A stretch of 64,000 nt of DNA from Hydrogenophaga sp. NFH-34 (GCF_021401345.1 NZ_JACBGE010000002.1:264193-328192), one strand, 5' to 3'; positions 44,277-53,298 are shown, counted from the stretch's first letter. The notes: a model not told the origin generated them from the letters alone. Numbers and translations: made by a program.

Positions 44277-46055
44277 ATGAATGAAAAGGATCTGCTGCTG
44301 GGCCCCGTGTTGTCGTTCCGCGGCATCGGCAAAGGCGATGTCTGGAGGGTGAGCGCGCTGGTGGGCCTGAAGGTGAGCGCGGCCGTGCCGGCGCTGGAGG
44401 TGGATGGCAAAGCGTGTCCCGCACCGAAGGAGTTGTTGGCCATCCACGGCGAACGCTACATGCGCTACGACCTCTCCTGCAAGGTGTTGAAGAACGAGCG
44501 CACGGTGAGTTACGGCATTCCAGGCGGGCTGACGTGGAACATGACAGTGCCGGGCAAGGACTTTTCGCCGCGCATGGCCTATGTGTCGTGCAACGGGTTT
44601 TCCGACCCGGCTGTGATGCGAAAGCTCATCCGCACGTCGGACGCGGTATGGGAAGACCTACTCTACAGCCACGACCGTGCGCTGCGCAGGAAGCAAGGGT
44701 CAGGCGAAGTTAAGCTGCTGGACAAGGAGCAGCTATGGCACGAAAAGCGCATCCACGACAAGGGGCTGCAACGCTTTCATTTAATGCTCATGGGGGGCGA
44801 CCAGATCTACTTTGATTCGATCTGGGAAGACATCAAGACACTGCGGCAGTGGGTGGCTTTGCCTCGGCAGGCGCAGTTGGAGTTCAAGGTCACCAAGGCG
44901 CTCGAGCGCGAGATCGAGGCCTATTACTTCGGGCTGTACAAGCAACGCTGGCTGCCCACTGAGAGAAGGCCTTGGTCGTCGCCTACGGCCACGCTTGACG
45001 CGAGTGCAGCGATGGCATCCATCCCTACGGTGATGATGTGGGACGACCACGACATCTTCGACGGCTGGGGTTCGTATAGCTGCGAGATGCAGAACAGCCC
45101 GCTCTTTCAAACGCTGTTCCGGCAAGCCCGACGCGCCTTCTGGGTGTTTCAGATGCAGCATGCATTAACCGACTTACCCGAGTTGGAAGACACGACTCCG
45201 ACAGGTTTTTCTCGCCAGGACCCACTGCTCAAGCCCATCACATGGAGCCAGGTTCTCGCCAAGGATGGGCTGGCGCTACCCCTGCTGGACGGCCAGCCCG
45301 GCTTCACGTCGGCCTATGCCATTGGGCCGGTGGCCATCGTGGCGGCCGACTTGCGCACCGAGCGCTCGCGGGCGCAGGTGATGGGCTCGGACACCTGGAG
45401 CCAGATCAAGAAATGGACCGGCAACCTGGAATCCGGCACGGGCGCACAACCTAAGAGCGCCTGCCAGCACTTACTGTTCTTGTCCTCGGTGCCCGTGGTG
45501 CATCCCAAGCTGCCCCTGGCCGAGTCGCTGATGGACAAGTTCGGGCAAGACCACGTTACGGACAGCAATGCCGACGACTTGAAGGATCACTGGTCCCACG
45601 ACGACCACGAAGGTGAGCGCAAGCGCCTTCTGGAAGTGTTTTCTCACTTGGCGCGCGACAAGAAGATCCGTGTGTCTCTTGTGTCGGGCGACGTGCACGT
45701 CGCGGCCTGGGGTACGGCCTACCGGAAAGACTTGCCCGCTTCAGAAACCTGGTCGCAGATCCATCAGTTCACCTCGTCGGCTGTAGTTCACCCTTCGCTC
45801 ATGGGCGTGATGGAACGGCTGTTCCTATCCTGGATGAACAGCAATGCAAAGCAACCTCAAAACATCGACGTGCAGTACGTGGCGGAGGTGATGCCGTTCC
45901 CCGGGCACGACAAGCACATCATGGCAGCGCGTAACTGGCTGGCCCTGGAGTTGGACCTGGGCTCAGCCGAGGGGTGCAAGCTGTGGGCCACCTGGCGATG
46001 CGAAACTGAAACCAGCTTTTCGAATCACTTGCTCGCAGTCGCACCCATTGCATGA
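44277..46055 (+). CDS. PhoD-like metallophosphoesterase / alkaline phosphatase D-type
   Basis: The 592-residue protein shows metal-binding motifs of PhoD-like enzymes: LMGGDQIYFDSIWE, TVMMWDDHDIFDGWGSY and VSLVSGDVHVAAWGTAY. It also has the substrate-domain stretch YFGLYKQRWLPTERRPWSSPTATLDASAAMASIP. No signal peptide is present, unlike secreted PhoD, so it probably works in the cytoplasm on an intracellular phosphodiester or nucleotide. TGAGGGGACTGAAC is the ribosome binding site. It follows the DUF4062 gene by 11 bp. The pairing of a cytosolic PhoD-like protein with DUF4062 inside a defence block is unusual. Confidence 0.82.
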   Translation: MNEKDLLLGPVLSFRGIGKGDVWRVSALVGLKVSAAVPALEVDGKACPAPKELLAIHGERYMRYDLSCKVLKNERTVSYGIPGGLTWNMTVPGKDFSPRMAYVSCNGFSDPAVMRKLIRTSDAVWEDLLYSHDRALRRKQGSGEVKLLDKEQLWHEKRIHDKGLQRFHLMLMGGDQIYFDSIWEDIKTLRQWVALPRQAQLEFKVTKALEREIEAYYFGLYKQRWLPTERRPWSSPTATLDASAAMASIPTVMMWDDHDIFDGWGSYSCEMQNSPLFQTLFRQARRAFWVFQMQHALTDLPELEDTTPTGFSRQDPLLKPITWSQVLAKDGLALPLLDGQPGFTSAYAIGPVAIVAADLRTERSRAQVMGSDTWSQIKKWTGNLESGTGAQPKSACQHLLFLSSVPVVHPKLPLAESLMDKFGQDHVTDSNADDLKDHWSHDDHEGERKRLLEVFSHLARDKKIRVSLVSGDVHVAAWGTAYRKDLPASETWSQIHQFTSSAVVHPSLMGVMERLFLSWMNSNAKQPQNIDVQYVAEVMPFPGHDKHIMAARNWLALELDLGSAEGCKLWATWRCETETSFSNHLLAVAPIA

Positions 46056-46326
46056 ATCTCGAGTTGAATCTGCAAGAGAAGTACACCACAGGCACAAAGG
46101 ATACTTGCGATCCAGCTGCACACGTGTGGCATCCGCGAAGCCCGTGGCGGAGGTGTTGCGGTGCGCCTCGCACCCCGACCTGTCGTTCGCCAGGGAGTTG
46201 CAACCACTAAACGAAAACGAGCGTCGTCGAGGCCGGCTCTGCGGCGACTCCTGACACGCCGTTCAGCCGGGTGGCTGTCCCGCTCGCTGTTATAGATTCG
46301 AGGGTCGATGGGGCTCGCTTCGAGGT

Positions 46327-47556
46327 TCAGGATGCAGCAAGTCTTGTGTTGCTCGGATCAAGGCTGACGGCAACGCTGAGAACCCATTCACGCCAAACAT
46401 CAAAGTCCTCACTGACCTTGCCGGATACGTCTCGAAGCCCATCCAAGTGCGCCACATAGCTCAGGAGCAGCTGTGACGACTGCCAGTTCTGTGCCTCACG
46501 CAGCAGCGCATCTCGCCGGGCTTTCTCCGCAGCATCTCTCCTCTGAACCTCTTCCCTGACCCTTTGCTCCTCTGCCCGGCGGCGAGCCGCCTCTTCTTGT
46601 ACCTCACGCTGCTTCCCCCATCTGGCCACAGCTTCCAGAGAGCCACGGTGACGGACTTCGGCAGCAGAAAGAATCTCGGGCCACCTGGTCTCCAAAGACG
46701 TCGCGGACGTGTCATTCAAGATTGTCTCGCCAAGGCCCATCTGCTCAATGCCAAGGCAAAGGCGTCCTGTCGGACCCAACGTTTTCACGTATTCCTTTTC
46801 ACGCGAGTACGAGTTGATCCTGTCGAAACGGGTACCAGCGTCAAGTTTCTCGGTCAACCTGATGCTGATGTGTGCCTCGCCTCGCTTCGCGATCAAGCGC
46901 TCCATTTGATCGGCGAACGTGAGCTGAAAGCCGAATTTTTCGAGCTCTGCGACCAGCGAGCTCAACAAGCGCAATGCTCGCTTATAGGTCATGAGCGAAA
47001 CCCGGATCGCGGTCTTTCTATGGGTCGCCGCAAGAATCTGACCACGGTCACAGAAGTGTTTCCAGCTATAGAAGGGCGGTGCGGCACCTCGATACTGTCG
47101 CCCTGGATGGGCCTCTTCCCATTCGTGCTTCGCTTTTCTCTGAAATGCTTCCGCTGCCTCTTTTTCGTATTTGGGAAGCAATGCCCGGATCAGAGGATGA
47201 AGTGCCAACGGCTGCATCGCATCAGATCGCTCAGGTGATGGCAGCGGCATTTCACTTCGATCTGATTTTGGATTTTGATCAAACGATGTCTGCCTGGAAC
47301 GTCGCGCTCCCTTCCGATGCCGACGCTCAACAACCTCGTCCTCGGCGGCAGCGGCGACGGGAGGAAGAGAAGGTCTGGGGACATTGTGGCCAGCAGCAAG
47401 CCTGGCCCAGTGGCCTCTCGCTGGTATCGGAATGCCCAGTTTCACACACACCTGTCGAAGCCCCGGGCCTGACAGGCCGTAGCGTCTGCTGAGATGAATC
47501 ATGGGGACAGACCAAACCTCGGTGTAGAGCTGTTCCCGTTCTGGTATCGAACTCAT
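46327..47556 (-). CDS. Conserved mobile-element hypothetical protein with N-terminal HTH and coiled coil
   Basis: The 409-residue protein begins with a DNA-binding-like unit: REQLYTEVWSVPMIHLSRRYGLSGPGLRQVCVKLGIPIPARGHWARLAAG. This type of N-terminus is common among accessory-region hypotheticals. A helical middle part follows with RKTAIRVSLMTYKRALRLLSSLVAELEKFGFQL. A highly charged coiled coil lies at about 335-375 (EEAARRRAEEQRVREEVQRRDAAEKARRD). ATG 47556 has TTGGAGCG 6 bp upstream; the frame opens at 47568. No catalytic motif is recognised. Confidence 0.7.
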   Translation of the reverse strand: MSSIPEREQLYTEVWSVPMIHLSRRYGLSGPGLRQVCVKLGIPIPARGHWARLAAGHNVPRPSLPPVAAAAEDEVVERRHRKGARRSRQTSFDQNPKSDRSEMPLPSPERSDAMQPLALHPLIRALLPKYEKEAAEAFQRKAKHEWEEAHPGRQYRGAAPPFYSWKHFCDRGQILAATHRKTAIRVSLMTYKRALRLLSSLVAELEKFGFQLTFADQMERLIAKRGEAHISIRLTEKLDAGTRFDRINSYSREKEYVKTLGPTGRLCLGIEQMGLGETILNDTSATSLETRWPEILSAAEVRHRGSLEAVARWGKQREVQEEAARRRAEEQRVREEVQRRDAAEKARRDALLREAQNWQSSQLLLSYVAHLDGLRDVSGKVSEDFDVWREWVLSVAVSLDPSNTRLAAS

Positions 47557-47907
47557 CGCGCGCTCCAAAGGGTTCCATGCTTTCGCCAGCGTCGAACTTC
47601 ATGATGCCATGTGCTTCCACCTGTCGAGTTTTCGCCGGGACTCCGGGAACCGGGAACGGCAGAATGTCAGCACCCACCCTGTCACGAGCTCTGCTGCTCC
47701 GTATATGCGACGAAACGCTGCAGTGGGCCATAGCCTTATGAAGATGGGAGTGTTTGTCACGGGCGTCAAGCCAGCTACGCTGGAGCACGCCTGGCTGGGT
47801 TGAAGACGCGACGCATCCGAACGAGGATCGAGCGCTGTTCCGGTCACCCCGCTTTGACGCGGGGTTTCGGAGAGCGAGTGCACGTCGTCAACCCATTTCC
47901 CAGTTCC
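47557..47907. other. Gap before the thioesterase-like gene
   Basis: No gene is apparent in this 351-bp stretch. Frames here lack ribosome binding sites and protein-like composition. It probably marks the edge between the defence cargo and the conserved backbone that begins with the next plus-strand genes. Confidence 0.4.
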
Positions 47908-48432
47908 ATGAATCACCAAGGCATCAGTGAAATTTCCTTTGAAGAAACCTACGGCGTGCCACCGGAGCAGACGGCTCGGGCGCTGTTCTCCAGGCTCCCG
48001 CATGGGAGCGACTATGCGCAGAGGCTGATCGAATGCCTGGCAACCGGATATCTGGTCGCAGTCGTCGAATCCATCTGTATCCGCGAGATGCATCGATACG
48101 TGGATGCCGACTCGGAGGTCGTGGTGGGCCGGACGATCGAACTGGAGCACAAGGGGCCGATCCCACCCGGATCAACCCTGAAGCTGCGGGGATGGGTTGA
48201 ACGCCTGGGGCAGCGAAGCGCGAAATTCTTCGTTCAGGCATCCGACGACCACGAGATGGTCTGCGAAGGCTCCGTCATTCTGGTGGTGGCTCCACGAGCG
48301 CCGATGGAGTCGCGCATTGCCGTGAAAGTCGATGCGCTCACGACGAAATCAGACGGAGACATGGTTGACAGCGCCCTCGGCTGGCGTGCTCCGCCTGAGT
48401 TGCCCCGTCGCCAGGAATCGCAGATTTCCTGA
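47908..48432 (+). CDS. Hot-dog-fold thioesterase-like protein
   Basis: This protein of about 174 residues has the hot-dog pattern: a central helix LIECLATGYLVAVVESICIREMHRYVDADSEVVVGRTIELEHKGPIPPGSTLKLRGWVERLGQRSAKFFVQASDDHEMVCEGSVILVV. It is similar in plan to fluoroacetyl-CoA thioesterase-like proteins, with an Glu in VESICIREMH and His in LEHKGPIPPG as possible active-site residues. ATG 47908 lacks a strong ribosome binding site. GTG 47878 with CGGAGAGCGA upstream is the alternative start. Why such a protein sits in the ICE is unclear. Confidence 0.65.
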   Translation: MNHQGISEISFEETYGVPPEQTARALFSRLPHGSDYAQRLIECLATGYLVAVVESICIREMHRYVDADSEVVVGRTIELEHKGPIPPGSTLKLRGWVERLGQRSAKFFVQASDDHEMVCEGSVILVVAPRAPMESRIAVKVDALTTKSDGDMVDSALGWRAPPELPRRQESQIS

Positions 48433-48462
48433 ACGCACTCCGCCCAATCGGAGCATCTGGGC

Positions 48463-48625
48463 AGTGGGGGCTGGCTTGCTGTTGCACCCAGCGTGCCACA
48501 CCGTTCTCGCCGTCAAGGTCGGCGCGCAACTGCGCTGCGCTGGCGGCCTGGGCGGCCGTCTTCGAACCTTGACCGCTGCGCTGCGCCGTGACCCGGAGGC
48601 TGCGGGCAATCCCGCCCGGCATTCC
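48463..48625 (+). repeat. Second copy of the backbone intergenic repeat, upstream of DUF2958
   Basis: This block aligns with 34681-34852. Shared parts are GTGGGGGC...CTTGCTGTT, CCGTTCTCG-CGTCAAGGTCGGCGCG, GGCCGTCTTCGAACCTTGACC-CTGCGCTGCGCCGTG and GGGCAATCCCGCCCG. GTCAAGGT (48512-48519) and ACCTTGAC (48566-48573) can pair. It immediately precedes the ribosome binding site of the next gene, as the first copy precedes radC. Confidence 0.7.
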
Positions 48626-48638
48626 TTTGGAGTTCACC

Positions 48639-48986
48639 ATGAACGCACTCATCACCGACGAGCAGCGCGTGCTGCTGCTGTCCAACGGCCGCGAATCGTT
48701 GCAGAACCCTGACTCCGACCCGGCACCCGTGGTCAAGCTGTTCACACCCGACGCCGGCGCGACCTGGCTGCTGACCGAAATCGACCCGGAGGACCATGAC
48801 CATGCATTCGGTCTGTGCGACCTGGGCCTGGGGGCGCCAGAGCTTGGCTGGGTCAGTCTGCAGGAGCTGGCCACCGTGCGCGGTCGGCTCGGGTTACCGG
48901 TTGAGCGCGATCTGCACTTTCGCGCCGAAAAGCGCCTGAGCGCCTACGCGCGGGACGCACGGCTGGCTGGGCGCATCATCGTCTGA
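48639..48986 (+). CDS. DUF2958 family protein, copy 1
   Basis: The 115-residue protein begins MNALITDEQRVLLLSNGRESLQNPDSDPAPVVKLFTPDAGATWLLTEIDPEDHDHAFGLCDLGLGAPELGWVSLQEL. This matches DUF2958, a small backbone protein of Tn4371-like ICEs and some plasmids with no known function. TTGGAGTTCACC is the ribosome binding site. A second, diverged copy is at 55964. A terminator follows. Confidence 0.87.
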   Translation: MNALITDEQRVLLLSNGRESLQNPDSDPAPVVKLFTPDAGATWLLTEIDPEDHDHAFGLCDLGLGAPELGWVSLQELATVRGRLGLPVERDLHFRAEKRLSAYARDARLAGRIIV

Positions 48987-48992
48987 CCAACC

Positions 48993-49020
48993 ACCAGGGC
49001 GTCACGGACGCCCTGGTTTT
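48993..49020 (+). terminator. Intrinsic terminator after DUF2958
   Basis: ACCAGGGCGTC-ACG-GACGCCCTGGT gives 11-bp perfect arms followed by TTTT. It lies between converging genes. Confidence 0.85.
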
Positions 49021-49688
49021 CAGGGTTTCAGCAGATCCGGCAGGCAGTCGGCGAACGCCGGCTGGATCTTGCTCATCGGATTGGCGATGGCTTCGTCGCC
49101 CGTGAGGATGGCCATGGTCATGCCGGTCATGGTGCTCAGGGCGTTGGAGTTGCGCAGCACCTGCAGGGCCAGGTGCACGGGGAAACCATCGGCGCTGCGT
49201 CGCAGCGGGTGGATGCCGCCGTGCACGAAGGAGTTCATGGCGTTCCAGGACACGTCCTTGAACTGGGTCAGCATCTGGTGGGCTGCGGCAGGAACGCCCT
49301 GCCCGACTCGCTTGCCGATCTGATCGATCATCTCCTTTGCGCTGGGCAGGTTCTTGGCGGCCTGCTCGGCTTCGAGCGTGAGCGGGGCCGACAGCTTCTC
49401 GATGGCGGCATCGCTGGCCGCATAGATGAGCCACATTGAGCGGGTCAGGGCCTCGAACTGCAGCCGCATCAGACTGACCGCCGAGGTGGGCATGCCCAGT
49501 GCCATCAAGGCGCGCAAGGCAGTCCCGTGTTCCATGGCCACCACGCACATGCCCAGTGCAGCCTCGCCACGCGCAGATCCATCGAACGCGGCGTCGTCGA
49601 GCAGCTCGTTCAGCCGTTCGTGCAAGGCATCCGAGCGCAGCAGCATCTGCTCCAGGGGATCGGGGTGGTTCTCGTCTTTCTCGGTCAT
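49020..49688 (-). CDS. Hypothetical helical protein (possibly DUF6988 family)
   Basis: This 222-residue mainly helical protein has LHERLNELLDDAAF, AMEHGTALRALMALGMPTSAVSLMRLQFEALTRSMWLIYAA and SFVHGGIHPLRRS. The layout resembles small proteins annotated DUF6988/DUF5677-like that appear on ICE backbones. No catalytic motif is evident. It is transcribed against its neighbours and converges on DUF2958. The assignment to a numbered family is from memory and tentative. Confidence 0.65.
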   Translation of the reverse strand: MTEKDENHPDPLEQMLLRSDALHERLNELLDDAAFDGSARGEAALGMCVVAMEHGTALRALMALGMPTSAVSLMRLQFEALTRSMWLIYAASDAAIEKLSAPLTLEAEQAAKNLPSAKEMIDQIGKRVGQGVPAAAHQMLTQFKDVSWNAMNSFVHGGIHPLRRSADGFPVHLALQVLRNSNALSTMTGMTMAILTGDEAIANPMSKIQPAFADCLPDLLKP

Positions 49689-50216
49689 GCCGTCATCGTA
49701 GAGCGCTCAATGCAACCGGACGTCTCCGGCCCTGTGATTGCGGCCGGCCGCGCTGTCGTGCTGCGCACCGAGCCCTCAGTCCCTGCAGTCCCGCGGTCTC
49801 GTCCCTGGCGGGCTTCCATCGTTCCCTCCCTCCGGTCGGCTGACGCCTTCGGCCCGGCCTGACACCCGGGCCTGCGCGCTGCGCTTGCGTGGGGTCGGCG
49901 CCACCTGCGGCCAGGGGCCACTGGCGCCCTCTTCCTTCGTCCATCACCACTTCCGCGACCGTAGCCCGCCACCCGGTGCCGTCAAGGCGCGCCAGGCCGT
50001 GTCCTCGGCTGCGCCTGCGGGCCGCACCAGCCCTGGCGCTTGCCTCCCTGACGGCACCGGGCGGCGCGCTCCTTGGGTCGCGGGCGATGAACTCAGGAAA
50101 GACGGTGGCGAAGGGGCCGGCCCAGGTCTTTGCGCCGACCCCACCGGAAGACCCGAAAAGGGCTCTGAATCTAGGAATCCGGTGGGGGTTTTCAACAGCC
50201 AGCTTCATTTGGAGAA
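49689..50216. other. Long leader/intergenic region before DUF932
   Basis: These 528 bp carry no convincing gene. They contain the 19-mer GCCTGCGCGCTGCGCTTGC (49870-49888), shared exactly with 54373-54391 and with one mismatch at 34643, and a leader hairpin at 50139. The region is unusually long for a compact ICE and probably regulatory. Confidence 0.55.
50139..50192 (+). promoter_or_regulatory. Terminator-like attenuator hairpin in the DUF932-parB leader
   Basis: CCCCACCGGA (50139-50148) pairs with TCCGGTGGGG (50178-50187), followed by GTTTTC. It ends 25 bp before the DUF932 ATG. A small CCCGAAAAGGG hairpin lies in the loop. This arrangement could attenuate the operon or mark a processed leader. 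Confidence 0.55.
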
Positions 50217-51050
50217 ATGACCATGCAACTTGCTTCCCGCTTCGCACCGCGTTCGCCGGTGCTGCGTTCCGAGTCCCCTCTGTCGGATGACCAGATCCGC
50301 GCCGTGGCGCCATCGATCTTTGCCGAGGCGCCGCACGGCAGCCGCTCCGAGCGCTACAGCTACATCCCCACCGCCACCGTGCTGCAGGAGTTGCGCGGCG
50401 AGGGCTTCCAGCCCTTCATGGTGTGCCAGACCCGCGTGCGCCACGACGACCGGCGCGAATTCACCAAGCACCTCATCCGGCTTCGCCATGCCAGCCAGAT
50501 CAATGGCCGCGAGGCCAACGAAATCATCCTGCTCAACTCGCACGACGGCACCAGCAGCTACCAGATGCTGGCCGGCATGCTGCGTTTTGTCTGCCAGAAC
50601 GGGCTGGTGTGCGGCGACACCGTGGCCGACGTGCGCGTGCCACACAAGGGCGATGTGGCCGCCCAGGTGATCGATGGAGCCTACACCGTGCTGCAAGGCT
50701 TCGGGCAGGCACAAGAATCGCGCGAGGCCATGCAGGCCGTGGCGCTGGACGCGGGCGAATCGGAGGTGTTCGCGCGCGCCGCGCTGGCCCTCAAGTACGA
50801 GGACACCGAGAAGGCCGCACCCGTCACCGAGTCGCAAATCCTGATGCCACGCCGCCACGACGACGACCGGCGCGACCTGTGGAGCGTGTTCAACCGCACC
50901 CAGGAAAACCTGATCAAGGGCGGGCTGACCGGCCGCAGCGCCAACGGGCGCCGCCAGAGCACCCGTCCCGTCCAGGGCATCGACCAGAACCTGCGCCTGA
51001 ACCGCGCTCTGTGGCTGCTGGCCGATGGCATGCGCCAGCTCAAAGCCTGA
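50217..51050 (+). CDS. DUF932 (phage/plasmid-like) protein
   Basis: The 277-residue protein contains YSYIPTATVLQELRGEGFQPFMVCQTRVRHDDRREFTKHLIRLRH, REANEIILLNSHDGTSSYQMLAGMLRFVCQNGLVCGD and ALALKYED. These are typical of DUF932, a widespread plasmid and ICE protein of unknown function. GGAGAA precedes the ATG. The downstream parB-like gene lies 94 bp away, so they probably share the leader with the hairpin at 50139. Confidence 0.9.
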   Translation: MTMQLASRFAPRSPVLRSESPLSDDQIRAVAPSIFAEAPHGSRSERYSYIPTATVLQELRGEGFQPFMVCQTRVRHDDRREFTKHLIRLRHASQINGREANEIILLNSHDGTSSYQMLAGMLRFVCQNGLVCGDTVADVRVPHKGDVAAQVIDGAYTVLQGFGQAQESREAMQAVALDAGESEVFARAALALKYEDTEKAAPVTESQILMPRRHDDDRRDLWSVFNRTQENLIKGGLTGRSANGRRQSTRPVQGIDQNLRLNRALWLLADGMRQLKA

Positions 51051-51144
51051 ATCCGAACCCAGGCGGCGCGCAGGGCCAGGCCCTGCCGCCGCCCTCCCCT
51101 CACCACTCATCCCGTTTCACATCTCAACCGACAGGAGTTTCACC

Positions 51145-53154
51145 ATGAACGCACTCACCGATTCCGAAACCCAGGCCCTACACGCCATACCCGCACCGCA
51201 GTTGCCCGCCCAGCCCTCGCAGCAAATGCTGCTCGTACCGCTGTCGCGGCTGCGCCCGTCGCGCCGCAACGTGCGCAAGACGGCGGGCCCATCCATCGAA
51301 GCGCTGGCCGCCAGCATCGAGCGCGTGGGCCTGCTGCAAAACCTCACCGTCACCCTGGCTGCTGACGGCGCGCTCTACGAAGTGGTGGCCGGAGGTCGCC
51401 GCTTCGCCGCCCTCAAGCTGCTGGCCAAGAAGCGCCGCATCGTCAAGGATTGGGACGTGCCCTGCCTGCTGGTGGCCGACGGCAGCGCGCGCACCGCCAG
51501 CCTGACCGAGAACGTGCAGCGCGAGGCCATGCACCCCGCAGAACAATTCAAAGCCTTCGCCGCCCTGGTCGCCGAGGGGCGCCCGGTGGAAGACATCGCG
51601 GCCGACTTCGGCGTCACGCCGCTGGTGGTACAGCGCCGCCTCAGGCTCGCCAACGTCTCGCCCCGCCTGATGACCGACTACCGCGCCGACGCCATCAGCC
51701 TGGACCAGTTGATGGCCTTGGCCGTCACCGATGACCACGCCGCCCAGGAAGCCGCGTTCTATGACGCACCCGAATGGCAGCGCAGCCCGGGGGCGCTCCG
51801 GCAGCGCCTGACCGAACGGGAAATCGGCGCCGACCATGCGCTGGTGCGCTTCGTCGGGCTGGACGCCTACACCGCTGCCGGAGGTGGCATCCGCCGCGAC
51901 CTGTTCGCCGATGACGAGGCCACCGGCACCACCCTGACCGATGCTGCGCTGCTGGAACGGTTGGTGCGCGACAAGCTGGAGACACTGGCCGAGCCTGTGC
52001 GCGCCGAGGGATGGGCCTGGGTGAATGCGGTGCCGCACCTGAGCCCTGCCGAGCGGCAGGCGTTCCAGGGTGCACCGCGTCAGCGCCGTGAACCCACCGC
52101 GAAGGAGGCACGGCGCATTGCCGTGCTGCAAGGTCGCCTTGACCGCACCGATGCCACACTCGAAGAAGCCTACGACGCGGACGACGAAGACAGGGCCGAA
52201 ACCTTGCACCAGCGCCGCGAGGCCCTGACGGCCGAGCTGGAAGCTGTGCAGTCCCAACTGAGCGACCACGCGCCCGAGGTCCGCGCCATGGCCGGGGTCA
52301 TCGTCACGCTGAACCGTGAGGGGCAGCCCCTGATGCATCGGGGACTGTTGCGCGAAGCCGAAGCCAAGGCGCTGCGCGCGCTGGACGCTGCGCGTCAACG
52401 CGCCGCCAACGGCCAAACCCCTTGCGACGATGGTGTCGATTCGGACGGATCGACCACGGGTGACACGCCGCGCAGCGCCGAACACCTGTCCGACCGGCTG
52501 GCGCAGCGCTTGAGCGCGCACCACACCGCAGCCCTGCAGATTGAGATCGCCCGCCATCCGCAGGTGGCGCTGGCTTCGCTGGTTCACATCCTGGTGCAGC
52601 AGGCCCTGCAGGGCGGCTATCGCAACGCCCTGCCTCTGGGCTTGCGCCTGAGCCTGCGTGATCGGCTGGAAGACCTGGCACCCGACTGGCCCGAGTCGCC
52701 CGCCGTGCTCGCGCTGGGCGAACTGCGGCAGGCTTGGTCCGACCAGTTGCCGCAGGACCCGGGCGAGCTGTTCGCCAAGTTGCTGGCGATGCCCCAGGAT
52801 GAGCTGGTGCAACTGCTGGCGCTGTGTACCGCCCCGGCGGTGGACGTGGTGACGCCACGCGCCACCGCCAGCCAGCCCGGCGCTGAACTGGCGCAGGCGC
52901 TGGGCCTTGACATGGCCGCTTGGTGGAAGCCCACGGCGGACAGCTATTTTCAGCACGTGCCCAAGGCCTCGATCCTGCAAGCGGTAGCGCAGTTCGCGCC
53001 GAATGAGGTGCCCCGCCTGTCCAAGCTCAAGAAGGCCGAGATTGCGCAGGAGGCCGAGCGACTGGCCGAGGGCAGCGGTTGGATGCCCGCCGTGTTCCGT
53101 CGCAAGGTGCCAGAAGTAGTGAAGCACACCGAGGCAGAAGCGTCCGGCGATTGA
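51145..53154 (+). CDS. parB: ParB/RepB/Spo0J-family protein (large ICE type)
   Basis: The 669-residue protein starts with the ParB N-terminal nuclease-like fold: LSRLRPSRRNVRKTAGPSIEALAASIERVGLLQNLTV and YEVVAGGRRFAALK. The box LTENVQREAMHPAEQFKAFAALV and a HTH (VEDIAADFGVTPLVVQRRLRLANVSPRL) follow. The C-terminal half is long, helical and charged, and includes VHILVQQALQGGYRNALPLGLRL. It is much larger than chromosomal ParB and typical of Tn4371-like backbones. CAGGAGTTTCACC is the ribosome binding site. It need not act in segregation; a role in element maintenance is inferred. Confidence 0.9.
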   Translation: MNALTDSETQALHAIPAPQLPAQPSQQMLLVPLSRLRPSRRNVRKTAGPSIEALAASIERVGLLQNLTVTLAADGALYEVVAGGRRFAALKLLAKKRRIVKDWDVPCLLVADGSARTASLTENVQREAMHPAEQFKAFAALVAEGRPVEDIAADFGVTPLVVQRRLRLANVSPRLMTDYRADAISLDQLMALAVTDDHAAQEAAFYDAPEWQRSPGALRQRLTEREIGADHALVRFVGLDAYTAAGGGIRRDLFADDEATGTTLTDAALLERLVRDKLETLAEPVRAEGWAWVNAVPHLSPAERQAFQGAPRQRREPTAKEARRIAVLQGRLDRTDATLEEAYDADDEDRAETLHQRREALTAELEAVQSQLSDHAPEVRAMAGVIVTLNREGQPLMHRGLLREAEAKALRALDAARQRAANGQTPCDDGVDSDGSTTGDTPRSAEHLSDRLAQRLSAHHTAALQIEIARHPQVALASLVHILVQQALQGGYRNALPLGLRLSLRDRLEDLAPDWPESPAVLALGELRQAWSDQLPQDPGELFAKLLAMPQDELVQLLALCTAPAVDVVTPRATASQPGAELAQALGLDMAAWWKPTADSYFQHVPKASILQAVAQFAPNEVPRLSKLKKAEIAQEAERLAEGSGWMPAVFRRKVPEVVKHTEAEASGD

Positions 53155-53260
53155 CGCGGGCAGTCTGCAAAGCGCTACAAGATCCCCGGCGCTTTCCGTC
53201 CGGGGCCTTGTCGCTTCCGACTTGGGTGCGCGGAGCATGGGCTGAACGAAGCATCAAAAG

Positions 53261-53298
53261 CGCCACGCCGCCGCCTTAGATCAGGCAGCGGCGTGGCG
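53261..53298. other. Stem-loop downstream of parB
   Basis: CGCCACGCCGC (53261-53271) and GCGGCGTGGCG (53288-53298) are perfect 11-bp arms with a 16-nt loop. CCCCGG and CCGGGG around 53183-53204 form a second, smaller stem after the parB stop. No T-run follows either. Confidence 0.5.

Noticed and set aside
47800..47907. Extended N-terminus of the thioesterase-like gene
   Set aside because: The first 36 codons are Arg-rich and unlike a hot-dog protein; later starts at 47878 or 47908 fit better.
51178..53238. 686-codon open frame opposite parB
   Set aside because: Shadow of a GC-rich gene; no start signal and no recognisable domain.
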